A stretch of 25,990 bases of DNA from JABHIB01 sp964497715 (GCA_964497715.1 CAZCDH010000008.1:1-25990); one strand, 5' to 3'. Shown: positions 19,054 through 25,990, numbered from the stretch's first letter. Made by a program: numbers and translations. The notes: generated by a model not told the origin, from the sequence alone.

Positions 19054-21210
19054 ATGAAAAAAACTAGATTGAATGTCTCCGGAATGCATTGTGCAAGTTG
19101 CTCTACCTTAATAGAAAAATCTCTTAAAAAATTAGACGGAGTGAAAACTTCCAATGTTAACTTTTCTACTGCTAATGCAAATATAGAATATGATGAATCA
19201 AAGATTGATGAAAAAGATTTTATCAAAAAAATTAAAGATCTTGGATATTCTGCAGATGTGGGAAAAGATAGAAGAAAACAAGAACAGAAAGAGAAAAAAG
19301 AAATTGCTAATTTAAGAGAGAAATTATTAATCTCATCTATTTTTGCAATTCCTGCATTTATTCTAGGAATGTTTTTTATGAAAACTCCCTTGCCTCATCA
19401 AGATTATGTTTTATGGATCTTAGCAACACCTGTTCAGTTCTATATAGGGTTACAATTTTACAAAGGAACTTGGACAGCTTTAAAAAATAAATCTGCCAAT
19501 ATGGATACCTTAGTATCATTAGGGACTAGTGCAGCATATTTCTTTAGTGTTTATGTTGTTTTATCTGGAAATGGGCACCAGTATTTTGAAGCATCAGCAA
19601 TATTGATTACTCTAGTCATATTTGGTAAATATTTAGAAGCTAAAGCTAAAGGAAAAACCTCCGAAGCTATAAAAAAATTAATGCATCTTTCTCCAAAAAA
19701 AGCAACAGTTATTAGAAATGGAAAGGAGATTGTGGTGAAGATATCTGAAATAGAACTTAACGATATTATTCTAGTTAAACCTGGTGGAAAAATTCCTGTT
19801 GATGGAATTATAGTTGAGGGATACTCTAGTGTTAATGAATCTATGATCACAGGAGAAAGCATTCCTGTTGATAAAAATGTTAATGATAACGTTATCGGTG
19901 GAACAATAAATAAACAGGGCGCTTTTAAATTTAAAGCCACAAAAATTGGAAAAAATACTATTTTGTCAGGAATTATTAAATTAATTGAGGACGCCCAAGG
20001 TAGGAAGGCTCCAATCCAGAGGTTTGCAGATAATGTTTCTGCTTATTTTGTTCCAGTTGTTATTTTGATTTCAATCTTAACATTTTCTAGCTGGTACTAC
20101 CTTTTTGATGCCGAACTTTCTTTTGCATTAGTCACTGCTGTGGCAGTTCTTGTTATTGCTTGCCCTTGTGCACTTGGTTTAGCTACACCTACTGCCATAA
20201 TGGTTGGCACTGGAAAAGGCGCTAAAAATGGAATTTTGATTAAAGGAGGAGATTCTTTAGAAACTGCACACAAATTAAAATATTTAATATTTGATAAAAC
20301 TGGCACTATAACTAAGGGAGTTCCAGAAGTTACAGATATAATTCCTTTGGGTAATGAGGATATCTTGAAAATTGCTGCCAGTATTGAAAAAAATTCTGAA
20401 CACCCGCTTGGCGAAGCAATAGTTGAAAAGGCTAAAACAGATAAGATTGTCTTGAGCAATATCTCTAATTTTGAATCAATTCCTGGACACGGAATAAGTT
20501 CTAATATTGGTAAGAAAAAATATTATTTTGGAAATCTTAAGTTGATGAAAGATCTTAAAATTAAAGTTGAAAGCGATGCTAGCGATCTTGAAAAAGAGGG
20601 TAAAACTGTTATGTATTTAGCAGAGAATAAGAAGTTAATTGGATTGATTGCAGTTGCGGATACAATAAAAGAGACTTCCGCTAGTGCCGTGAAATCTTTG
20701 GAAAAATTAGGAATTAGAGTTTATATGATTACGGGAGATAATAAAAATACTGCAAATGCGATTGCTAAAATTGCTGGAATAAAAAATGTTTTTGCTGGTG
20801 TACTGCCAGAAGATAAGGCCAAATATGTTAGAAAATTACAAAGGCATGGAACTGTAGCAATGGTTGGGGATGGTGTTAATGATGCTCCAGCTTTAGCTCA
20901 AGCAGATATAGGTATTGCAATGGGATCTGGAACTGATGTTGCTATGGAAACTGGAAATATTGTTCTAATGAAAAATGATTTGATGGATATCTCTAAAGCA
21001 ATAAAATTAAGTAAGGTTACTATGACTAAAATTCGTCAGAATATGTTTTGGGCCTTATTTTATAACTCTCTTGGAATTCCAATTGCTGCAGGAGTTTTAT
21101 ATCCGTTTACTGGTTGGTTATTGAATCCAATGTTAGCAGGCGGCGCAATGGCCATGAGTTCTGTTAGTGTAGTAATGAATTCATTATTGTTGAAGAAGAA
21201 AAAGATATAG
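19054..21210 (+). CDS. copA: Cu(+)-exporting P-type ATPase CopA
   Basis: A 718-residue P1B-1 ATPase. It has one N-terminal HMA domain (GMHCASC, C13/C16), paired helices, and the A-domain TGES motif at 266-269. The intramembrane metal site is CPC at 370-372. DKTGT is at 414-418 (phosphorylated D414), the nucleotide-site HP is at 450-451, and the hinge GDGVNDAP starts at 605. Helix 7 FYNSLGIPIAAG and helix 8 MSSVSVVMNSLLL carry the YN and MSS residues that mark Cu(I) specificity. It pumps copper out of the cytoplasm. Length is normal for a one-HMA form. It follows the TRASH gene and precedes the ArsR-type regulator. Confidence 0.96.
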   Translation: MKKTRLNVSGMHCASCSTLIEKSLKKLDGVKTSNVNFSTANANIEYDESKIDEKDFIKKIKDLGYSADVGKDRRKQEQKEKKEIANLREKLLISSIFAIPAFILGMFFMKTPLPHQDYVLWILATPVQFYIGLQFYKGTWTALKNKSANMDTLVSLGTSAAYFFSVYVVLSGNGHQYFEASAILITLVIFGKYLEAKAKGKTSEAIKKLMHLSPKKATVIRNGKEIVVKISEIELNDIILVKPGGKIPVDGIIVEGYSSVNESMITGESIPVDKNVNDNVIGGTINKQGAFKFKATKIGKNTILSGIIKLIEDAQGRKAPIQRFADNVSAYFVPVVILISILTFSSWYYLFDAELSFALVTAVAVLVIACPCALGLATPTAIMVGTGKGAKNGILIKGGDSLETAHKLKYLIFDKTGTITKGVPEVTDIIPLGNEDILKIAASIEKNSEHPLGEAIVEKAKTDKIVLSNISNFESIPGHGISSNIGKKKYYFGNLKLMKDLKIKVESDASDLEKEGKTVMYLAENKKLIGLIAVADTIKETSASAVKSLEKLGIRVYMITGDNKNTANAIAKIAGIKNVFAGVLPEDKAKYVRKLQRHGTVAMVGDGVNDAPALAQADIGIAMGSGTDVAMETGNIVLMKNDLMDISKAIKLSKVTMTKIRQNMFWALFYNSLGIPIAAGVLYPFTGWLLNPMLAGGAMAMSSVSVVMNSLLLKKKKI

Positions 21211-21214
21211 AAAG

Positions 21215-21225
21215 ATTTATATATA
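21215..21225 (+). promoter_or_regulatory. TATA box of the arsR-rubrerythrin operon
   Basis: GATTTATATAT is followed by the inverted repeat at 21227-21248. The predicted transcription start falls inside the repeat next to the ATG at 21246, so a bound repressor would cover the start site. Confidence 0.6.
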
Positions 21226-21226
21226 A

Positions 21227-21248
21227 CATATGATACACATATCATATG
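21227..21248. promoter_or_regulatory. 9-4-9 inverted repeat overlapping the arsR start codon, probable operator
   Basis: CATATGATA and TATCATATG are perfect inverted arms separated by CACA. The ATG of the regulator is the last three bases of the right arm. The position between TATA box and start codon is what an autoregulated ArsR repressor would use. The arms differ from the palindrome at 17207, so a different protein may bind each. Confidence 0.6.
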
Positions 21249-21536
21249 ATTGATTTAACATATATGGGATTTTTCAAAGCTTTGTGTAACGATACAAGGT
21301 TAAGCATAGTATTAAGTCTAAAAGATAAACCTAAAAATGTTAGTCAATTAATATCAGAATTAGATATGGAACAAAGTAGGATAAGTCACAATTTACAATG
21401 TTTAGAGAAAAATGGGTTTGTTACGGTAAAACAAGAGGGAAAACAAAGGATCTATTCTTTAAACAAAGACACTATTGAACCAATTCTAAAAGCTGTAAAA
21501 AAACATACTGAAAAATATGGATTAAATTCATGTTAA
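21246..21536 (+). CDS. ArsR-family winged-helix transcription regulator
   Basis: A 96-residue repressor-type protein. FFKALCNDTRLSIVLSLKDKPKNVSQLISELDMEQSRISHNLQCLEKNGFVTVKQEGKQRIYSL is a standard ArsR winged helix, with the recognition helix around QSRISHNLQCLEKN. Cysteines lie at C14, about C57 and the final residue C96; they do not form the classical ELCVCDL site, so the signal (metal or oxidant) is unknown. It is the first gene of an operon with rubrerythrin, superoxide reductase, a dehydrogenase and the thioredoxin pair. Its promoter carries an inverted repeat over the start codon, so self-repression is likely. Confidence 0.88.
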   Translation: MIDLTYMGFFKALCNDTRLSIVLSLKDKPKNVSQLISELDMEQSRISHNLQCLEKNGFVTVKQEGKQRIYSLNKDTIEPILKAVKKHTEKYGLNSC

Positions 21537-21561
21537 TGGAAACTAAAAATGGAAACTAAAA
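21536..21561 (+). repeat. 13-bp tandem duplication containing the rubrerythrin start codon
   Basis: ATGGAAACTAAAA occurs twice back to back (21536-21548 and 21549-21561). The first ATG lies in the last base of the arsR stop codon and opens a 7-codon ORF (METKNGN) whose TAA (21557-21559) lies just inside the rubrerythrin frame. The second ATG is the rubrerythrin start. Confidence 0.8.
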
Positions 21562-22076
21562 CAGAAAAAAATTTGAAAGCTGCATTTGCAGGTGAAAGTC
21601 AAGCAAGAAATAAATATACTTATTTTGCTAAAGTTGCAAAAAAAGAAGGGTACCACTACATCTCAAAAGTTTTTGAAGAGACTGCAAATAATGAGATGCA
21701 ACATGCAAAAGATGAATTTAAATTATTAAATGGAATTAATGATACTAAAACTAATTTGAAAGCTGCAATTGAAGGAGAGCATTATGAAACTGAAGATATG
21801 TACCCTACATTTGCAAAAGAAGCTAGAGAAGAAGGAAATGAAGAAGCTGCAAAATTATTTGAAGATATTGGTAAAACTGAAAAACATCATGAAGAAAGAT
21901 ATGAAAAACTTCTAAAAATGGTTGAAGATGGAACAGTGTACAAAAGGGAAGAACCAATAAAATGGAAATGTAATAAATGCGGGTACATTCATGAAGGAAC
22001 TGAACCTTTAGATGAGTGTCCGTCCTGCAAACATAAAAAAGAATATTTTGAGCCAGAAGATATGGTCAGTTTCTAA
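21549..22076 (+). CDS. rbr: Rubrerythrin (peroxide reductase)
   Basis: A 175-residue non-haem iron protein that reduces hydrogen peroxide. The four-helix diiron domain shows E16, E49-x2-H52 (NNEMQH), E77 and E80 (GEHYE), and E111-x2-H114 (EKHH). The C-terminal rubredoxin-like domain has C141-x2-C144 and C157-x2-C160. Length is normal. It lies 12 bp after arsR and 9 bp before the superoxide reductase, so the two oxygen-defence proteins are co-expressed. Electrons would come from a rubredoxin-type donor or NAD(P)H route not identified here. Confidence 0.95.
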   Translation: METKTEKNLKAAFAGESQARNKYTYFAKVAKKEGYHYISKVFEETANNEMQHAKDEFKLLNGINDTKTNLKAAIEGEHYETEDMYPTFAKEAREEGNEEAAKLFEDIGKTEKHHEERYEKLLKMVEDGTVYKREEPIKWKCNKCGYIHEGTEPLDECPSCKHKKEYFEPEDMVSF

Positions 22077-22080
22077 GGAG
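22077..22080 (+). promoter_or_regulatory. Shine-Dalgarno site of superoxide reductase
   Basis: GGAG directly after the rubrerythrin stop, 5 nt before the ATG at 22086; it fits internal-operon translation. Confidence 0.5.
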
Positions 22081-22085
22081 AAAAA

Positions 22086-22463
22086 ATGACAGAAAAAAAA
22101 CAAATATACAAATGTCAAATTTGTGGCAACATTGTCGAAATACTGCATGAGGCTTCGGCCCCACTCTTTTGTTGTGGTGAACCTATGCAAGATATGAAAG
22201 AAAATACAGAAGATGCTTCAAATGAAAAACATATACCAGTAATTGAAAAGGTTGAAGGTGGCGTAAAGGTGAAAGTTGGATCTATTGAACACCCTATGGA
22301 TGAAACACACTATATTGAATGGATAGAAATAACTTCTGACAATAAAAGCTATAAAAAATTCTTGAAAGTCGGAGATAAACCTGAAGCAGAGTTTAAGATA
22401 GATTCAGAAAATGTTGTTGCAAGAGCATATTGTAACCTTCATGGATTGTGGAGATCAGAATGA
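22086..22463 (+). CDS. dfx: Desulfoferrodoxin / superoxide reductase (2Fe type)
   Basis: A 125-residue enzyme that reduces superoxide to peroxide, which rubrerythrin upstream can then remove. The N-terminal desulforedoxin site has C10-x2-C13 and C29-C30. The catalytic iron site has H49 (EKHIPVI), H69 (EHPM), H75 (ETHYIEWIE), C116 and H119 (YCNLHGLW). Both iron centres are complete, so this is a 2Fe-SOR rather than the one-centre neelaredoxin. Its stop overlaps the start of the dehydrogenase gene by 4 bp. Confidence 0.95.
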   Translation: MTEKKQIYKCQICGNIVEILHEASAPLFCCGEPMQDMKENTEDASNEKHIPVIEKVEGGVKVKVGSIEHPMDETHYIEWIEITSDNKSYKKFLKVGDKPEAEFKIDSENVVARAYCNLHGLWRSE

Positions 22464-23563
22464 AAATAAAATATGATAAATTTGGACCAGAAAAGATAAT
22501 ACAAGTATATGATCCTAAAACTGGCATGAGGGGCATTACGGTAGTACACAATACTGCCCTTGGACCTGGAAAAGGAGGAATAAGAATGACTCCAACTGTA
22601 GATGTTGAAGAGGTGTATAGATTAGCTGAAACTATGACTTGGAAAAATGCATTAGCAGATATTCCTTTCGGTGGTGCAAAATCTGGAATTATAGCTGATG
22701 ATAGAAAGATTGGTCAGGAAGAAAAGGATGCAATTGTTGCATCATTTTCTAAAGCGATAAAAAATGTTACTCCAGAGTTATATATTGCAGGACCAGATAT
22801 GAATATGGCAGAGCATGAGATGGAAATCTTCGCTAATGCTAACGGAGATAAAAAATCCTGTACAGGTAAACCTGCAGAAATGGGAGGATTACCTCATGAG
22901 CTTGGAAGTACTGGTTTTGGAGTTTATCATTCCACTTTAGTTGCTATTGAACATCTTGGATTAAAATATGAAGAAATAAGTGTTGCAATTGAAGGATTTG
23001 GAAATGTTGGAACTTTCTTAATGAAATTCTTAACAGAAAAAGGAATTAGAGTTGTAGGAGTTTCAGATTCAAAAGGAACTATTTACAATAAAGAAGGATT
23101 AGATTATGATAAACTAATTGAAGTTAAAGAAGAAAGTGGTTCGGTTATTAATTATGAAGAAGGAGAAAAACTAGAATCTAAAGACCTATTAGCTTTAGAT
23201 GTTGAGATCCTAATTCCTGCAGCTATTCCAGATTTAATAACTAATGAGAATAAAAATTCAATAAAAGCGAAGATTATACCTTGCGGTTCTAATCTTCCAA
23301 TAACTGAAGAAATAGAGGAAGAATTTCATAAAAAAGGAATTTTAGTTATTCCAGACTTCGTTGCAAATGCCGGAGGAGTTATTTCATCTTATGTCGAAAC
23401 CATAGAAGGAACTCCTGAAAAAATGTTTGAGATAGTAGAAGAGAAAATTACTACAAATACTAAAGAGATGTTAGAGAGATCTAAAGAAAAGAACATAAAG
23501 CCAAGAGATGCATCTATGGAAATAGCTATGGAAAGAGTGGAGGCAGCTAGTAAAAATGTATGA
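22460..23563 (+). CDS. Glutamate/leucine-type amino-acid dehydrogenase
   Basis: A 367-residue member of the Glu/Leu/Phe/Val dehydrogenase family. The N-terminal domain has GPGKGGIRMTP, MTWKNALADIPFGGAKSGI (with the substrate-binding and catalytic lysines) and AGPDMNM (with the catalytic Asp). The Rossmann domain begins at VAIEGFGNVGTF. It oxidatively deaminates an amino acid to a 2-oxo acid, or the reverse. The size is nearer Leu/Phe dehydrogenases than the 415-residue Glu dehydrogenases, so substrate and cofactor are not decided. Placed between superoxide reductase and thioredoxin reductase, it may supply NADPH (inference). The ATG at 22460 overlaps the previous stop; the in-frame GTG at 22448 is less likely. 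Confidence 0.92.
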   Translation: MKIKYDKFGPEKIIQVYDPKTGMRGITVVHNTALGPGKGGIRMTPTVDVEEVYRLAETMTWKNALADIPFGGAKSGIIADDRKIGQEEKDAIVASFSKAIKNVTPELYIAGPDMNMAEHEMEIFANANGDKKSCTGKPAEMGGLPHELGSTGFGVYHSTLVAIEHLGLKYEEISVAIEGFGNVGTFLMKFLTEKGIRVVGVSDSKGTIYNKEGLDYDKLIEVKEESGSVINYEEGEKLESKDLLALDVEILIPAAIPDLITNENKNSIKAKIIPCGSNLPITEEIEEEFHKKGILVIPDFVANAGGVISSYVETIEGTPEKMFEIVEEKITTNTKEMLERSKEKNIKPRDASMEIAMERVEAASKNV

Positions 23564-24494
23564 TGTCTTAATTATTGGTGGAGGGGCAGCAGGACTAACT
23601 GCAGCACTATATACTGGAAGAAAAAAACTGAAAACAGCTATACTTACTATAGATGTTGGAGGACAGACTCTTTTAACAGATAATATTGAAAATTATCCTG
23701 GTGTTGATCCTATGCAAGGTTCTAATTTAATGTCTAAATTTAGAGAACAGGCAGAAAAATTTGGATCTGAATTTATTTTTGGCGAGGTAGATCACATTAT
23801 CAAGAAAGAAGATGGAAATTTCCAATTAAACTTATCTAATGGTGAAACTTATGAAAGTAAAACTGTTATCCTTGCTTCTGGAAAAACTGCAAGAAAATTA
23901 GGGATTCCTGGAGAGGCTAAATTTATGGGTAGAGGAGTTTCAACTTGTGCTACTTGTGATGCGGCTTTTTTTAACAAGAAAACTGTTGCAGTTATTGGTG
24001 GTGGAAACTCTGCTATGGATGCGGCAATACTCTTAGAAAAATTTGCAGATAAAATTTATTTAATTCATAGAAGAGATGAATTTAGAGGAGACGAGATTAC
24101 AGTAGATAGAATAAATAACTCCAAAAGGATAGAAACTGTTCTTGATAGCATTCCAAATGAAGTATCTGGAGAAGATATTGTTGAAAAACTAGTTGTTGTG
24201 AATGTTAAGACTAAAGAAGAGAAAGAATTGAAAGTTGACGGAGTGTTTATAGAGATCGGATATGAATTGAAAACAGATTTTGTTGAAAAACTAGTTGAAC
24301 TCAATGAAATTGGAGAAATTAAAGTAGACGACAGATGTAGAACTTCATTACCTGGATTTTTTGCTGCAGGAGACGTAACAACTGTTCCATTTAAACAGAC
24401 TATTATTTCTGCAGGAGAAGGAGCAAAAGCAGGTTTAGAAGCTTACAGATATATTCAAGGAGATAAAGCAAACGTTTCCATAGATTGGAAATAG
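23556..24494 (+). CDS. trxB: Thioredoxin-disulfide reductase
   Basis: A 312-residue low-molecular-weight FAD enzyme. The FAD site GGGAAGLTAA is at residues 8-17 and the redox-active disulfide CATC at C131/C134. The nucleotide site GGGNSAMDAA is at 148-157, followed by HRRDEFRGDE. The HRR-x3-R pattern favours NADPH. The FAD C-terminal motif FFAAGDVT and QTIISAGEGAKAG are present. It overlaps the dehydrogenase gene by 8 bp and precedes thioredoxin by 11 bp, so the pair forms a full thioredoxin system. Confidence 0.96.
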   Translation: MYDVLIIGGGAAGLTAALYTGRKKLKTAILTIDVGGQTLLTDNIENYPGVDPMQGSNLMSKFREQAEKFGSEFIFGEVDHIIKKEDGNFQLNLSNGETYESKTVILASGKTARKLGIPGEAKFMGRGVSTCATCDAAFFNKKTVAVIGGGNSAMDAAILLEKFADKIYLIHRRDEFRGDEITVDRINNSKRIETVLDSIPNEVSGEDIVEKLVVVNVKTKEEKELKVDGVFIEIGYELKTDFVEKLVELNEIGEIKVDDRCRTSLPGFFAAGDVTTVPFKQTIISAGEGAKAGLEAYRYIQGDKANVSIDWK

Positions 24495-24505
24495 GAGAGA
24501 TAAAA

Positions 24506-24868
24506 ATGGTAGAAAATTTAACAAAAGAAACATTTAAAGACAAAATATTTAATTACGAAAAGAATAAAGATTGGAAATATGAAGGAGATATTCCTGCAAT
24601 AGTAGATTTTTATGCAGATTGGTGCGGACCATGTAAAATGATTGCACCTATCCTAGATGAGTTAGCTGAAGAATACAAAGGGAAAGTTAATATCTATAAG
24701 ATTAATACTGAAGAAGAGCAAGAGCTTGCAGGAATATTTAATGTTATGAGTATCCCAACATTATTGTTTATTCCAGTTGATGGGGAACCTAGAATGGCGA
24801 GAGGAGCCTTACAAAAACAAGAATTTGAAAGTAAGATTGCTGAATTTTTGTTAAAAAAGAAGGATTAA
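24506..24868 (+). CDS. trxA: Thioredoxin
   Basis: A 120-residue thioredoxin with active site WCGPC (C40, C43) and the cis-proline region MSIPTLLF. The N-terminal helix is about 20 residues longer than minimal (NYEKNKDWKYEGDIP). It is the natural partner of the TrxB encoded just upstream and the last gene of the operon. GGAGAG at 24494-24499, 6 nt before the ATG at 24506, fixes this start; an in-frame TTG seven codons earlier would overlap trxB. A palindrome and T-run follow the stop. Confidence 0.95.
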   Translation: MVENLTKETFKDKIFNYEKNKDWKYEGDIPAIVDFYADWCGPCKMIAPILDELAEEYKGKVNIYKINTEEEQELAGIFNVMSIPTLLFIPVDGEPRMARGALQKQEFESKIAEFLLKKKD

Positions 24869-24872
24869 TTTT

Positions 24873-24903
24873 TCTCTGAGTTAACTCAGAGATTATTTTT
24901 TTT
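24873..24903 (+). terminator. Hairpin plus T-run terminator of the redox operon
   Basis: TCTCTGAG and CTCAGAGA (24873-24892, with TTAA between) form a perfect palindrome. A run of about 10 T follows on the plus strand, so it terminates the thioredoxin transcript. The end of the converging phosphatase gene overlaps it. The minus strand has only A after the hairpin. Confidence 0.65.
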
Positions 24904-25815
24904 TATTATTACATAACTTATATCATCTTCAGGCCTATTGAATGAGAGAAGATCTTCTTTTATTCCCGAGAAAATTTCTTTGGAAGTATATTCTTTTAAT
25001 TCTTTTAATTTTGATTCTAATCTTCTTGGAACATATTTTTCCCCTCTTGAATTAGCATGATCACTAAGACCATCAGTATAAAGAATCATAATATCCTCAT
25101 TATCCATTAAATCGATCTCATTCACAGAGTATTTCTCCTTGAATCCCATAATTGAATCAGAACGAGATTTATCTATATCTTCTATAGATGGAACAATGCC
25201 TATTGGGAAATAATTAGTTATCCTATCTTCACTAACCTTCACCAACTTATCTTGATTATTTGAAAATAGTAAAGGTGCACTGTGTGCTGCAGAAATGAAT
25301 CTGAATTTTCCAGAATTAGAAATTTCTCCATAAATCATTGTGATAAATTTGTTTAAACTTGAAGAATTGTAGAATCTTGTGTTTATGTTCTCAAATAATT
25401 TTGTAGTTATTTCTCCATTATTATCTAACTCGTATAGTGCCCCAATAAAGAACGATTGATGAAGCATTGCTGCAAGAAGCGAATCTGTAGTTTGATGGCC
25501 AGCAACATCTGCTAATAGTATTCCTGCCCTCCTTTTATTTTTCTCTAAATTCTCTGCAATTTTGAGATTTCCAGCACCCTTTGCAATATTTATCCGTTCT
25601 TCCAAATCATATCTTTGATTAAAATCAACATATGCTATATGGTCTCCACCAACATCCCCTGCCAAGTGAATAGATTCGCCATAAATATCAATATTCTCCA
25701 ATTTAGGAGAGTCTTCTGCTTGAGGAACTAAATTTTCAGCAATTGATTGAAAGTTGTTTAATTCTTCATTTAGATACAAGATGTTATTGTTCAATTCTTG
25801 TTTTGTTATGTCCAT
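24886..25815 (-). CDS. PP2C/RsbU (SpoIIE-like) serine phosphatase
   Basis: A phosphatase of about 309 residues with an N-terminal helical/coiled-coil segment (MDITKQELNNNILYLNEELNNF). The PPM catalytic domain follows: HLAGDVGGDHIAYVDF, ILLADVAGHQTTDSLLAAMLH, FITMIYGEISNSGKFRFISAAHSAPLLF, ILYTDGLSDHANSRGE and PEDDISYVII. The metal-binding aspartates of SpoIIE/RsbU phosphatases are in GD, AD, TDG and EDD. In bacteria such proteins act on anti-sigma antagonists; the archaeal substrate is unknown and no partner kinase is nearby. An in-frame ATG at 25935 would add 40 residues over the 13-bp repeats. I prefer 25815, but the longer start remains possible. Confidence 0.88.
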   Translation of the reverse strand: MDITKQELNNNILYLNEELNNFQSIAENLVPQAEDSPKLENIDIYGESIHLAGDVGGDHIAYVDFNQRYDLEERINIAKGAGNLKIAENLEKNKRRAGILLADVAGHQTTDSLLAAMLHQSFFIGALYELDNNGEITTKLFENINTRFYNSSSLNKFITMIYGEISNSGKFRFISAAHSAPLLFSNNQDKLVKVSEDRITNYFPIGIVPSIEDIDKSRSDSIMGFKEKYSVNEIDLMDNEDIMILYTDGLSDHANSRGEKYVPRRLESKLKELKEYTSKEIFSGIKEDLLSFNRPEDDISYVIIKKNNL

Positions 25816-25850
25816 TTTTTTGAAATTTTCGAGTATTTTTGCATATGTTC

Positions 25851-25860
25851 GCCTTATAAA
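25851..25860 (-). promoter_or_regulatory. TATA box of the phosphatase gene
   Basis: On the minus strand GTTTATAAGG predicts transcription start near 25830, about 15 nt before the ATG at 25815. A weaker AT-rich element near 25961-25968 could instead serve the longer start at 25935. Confidence 0.4.
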
Positions 25861-25880
25861 CTTATCTATTACAAAGGCTT

Positions 25881-25941
25881 TGCACATTAAATAATCTCTA
25901 AACCGATCTGCACAATAAATAGCTGTTCTGCACATTAAATA
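25881..25941 (-). repeat. Three 13-bp direct repeats upstream of the phosphatase promoter
   Basis: On the minus strand TATTTAATGTGCA occurs at 25929-25941 and 25881-25893, with a one-mismatch copy TATTTATTGTGCA at 25909-25921. Spacers are 7 and 15 bp. They lie 20-80 bp upstream of the preferred TATA box, a position for an activator or repressor array. Confidence 0.7.
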
Positions 25942-25990
25942 GAACTTATAGAATTATGCTATTTTTACACCCTATTTTACAAAAAACAGT

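Noticed and set aside
20097..20459. 120-residue minus-strand ORF inside copA
   Set aside because: Antisense to the CPC and DKTGT core of CopA.
22448..22459. Upstream GTG start of the amino-acid dehydrogenase
   Set aside because: The ATG at 22460 forms the usual 4-bp stop/start overlap and needs no extra residues.
1..25990. CRISPR array suggested by the CARF-like protein
   Set aside because: No regularly spaced repeats of 24-40 bp were seen anywhere and no Cas gene is present.

Overview
The window looks like a chromosome segment of a small-genome, AT-rich archaeon, most likely of the DPANN group (Woesearchaeota/Pacearchaeota-like). The archaeal assignment is firm: Orc1/Cdc6, aIF5A with its hypusine site, Taw1, eL40, eL43, RpoP, Spt5, prefoldin beta, ZPR1, SepF with FtsZ, and archaeal-type GlyRS. 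TATA boxes 26-30 nt upstream of many start codons (leaderless genes) support it. The DPANN placement is inference from base composition, compactness and trimmed gene versions. There is no CRISPR array, insertion sequence, rRNA or clear foreign block, and no gene-free stretch above 300 bases.

Layout. 1-1.7 kb: an orphan CARF-like small protein, Orc1/Cdc6 and a possible 44-residue ORF. 1.7-6.3 kb: a metallophosphoesterase facing a leftward block of TatD nuclease-Taw1, then aIF5A-eL40-M50 protease, then a small exported protein that shares a promoter region with a divergent FKBP isomerase. 7.1-11.6 kb: the information and division core: FtsZ, a two-TM protein, SecE, Spt5, uL11 with a long charged tail, tRNA-Pro(TGG), eL43, RpoP, prefoldin beta, UPF0147 and SepF. 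Three genes here are too short for a routine ORF cut-off or easily missed: eL40, RpoP and the TRASH protein mentioned below.

11.6-16.8 kb: ZPR1, a Dph2 homologue lacking its first domain, an LPG-synthase-TM-type membrane protein, a CDP-alcohol phosphatidyltransferase, a VTT/DedA protein and glycyl-tRNA synthetase. 16.7-24.9 kb: a continuous metal and redox island. It runs from a membrane-tethered winged-helix protein with a Cys/His/Met external loop, through a stand-alone HMA protein, an HMA-SafE-cupredoxin fusion, a 52-residue TRASH/zinc-ribbon protein and CopA, to an ArsR-type repressor, rubrerythrin, superoxide reductase, a Glu/Leu-type dehydrogenase, thioredoxin reductase and thioredoxin, ending at a hairpin plus T-run. 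24.9-25.9 kb: a leftward PP2C/RsbU-like phosphatase with three 13-bp direct repeats around its 5' end.

How the genes may work together (inference). The island would sense and export copper and detoxify superoxide and peroxide, with the thioredoxin pair and possibly the amino-acid dehydrogenase supplying reducing power. Two perfect inverted repeats sit at the two key promoters: a 16-bp palindrome just upstream of the HMA promoter and a 9-4-9 inverted repeat over the ArsR start codon. They point to two regulators, the membrane-tethered winged-helix protein and the ArsR protein. FtsZ and SepF give the division pair. Taw1, Dph2 and aIF5A represent three classical archaeal/eukaryotic translation modifications (wyosine, diphthamide, hypusine).
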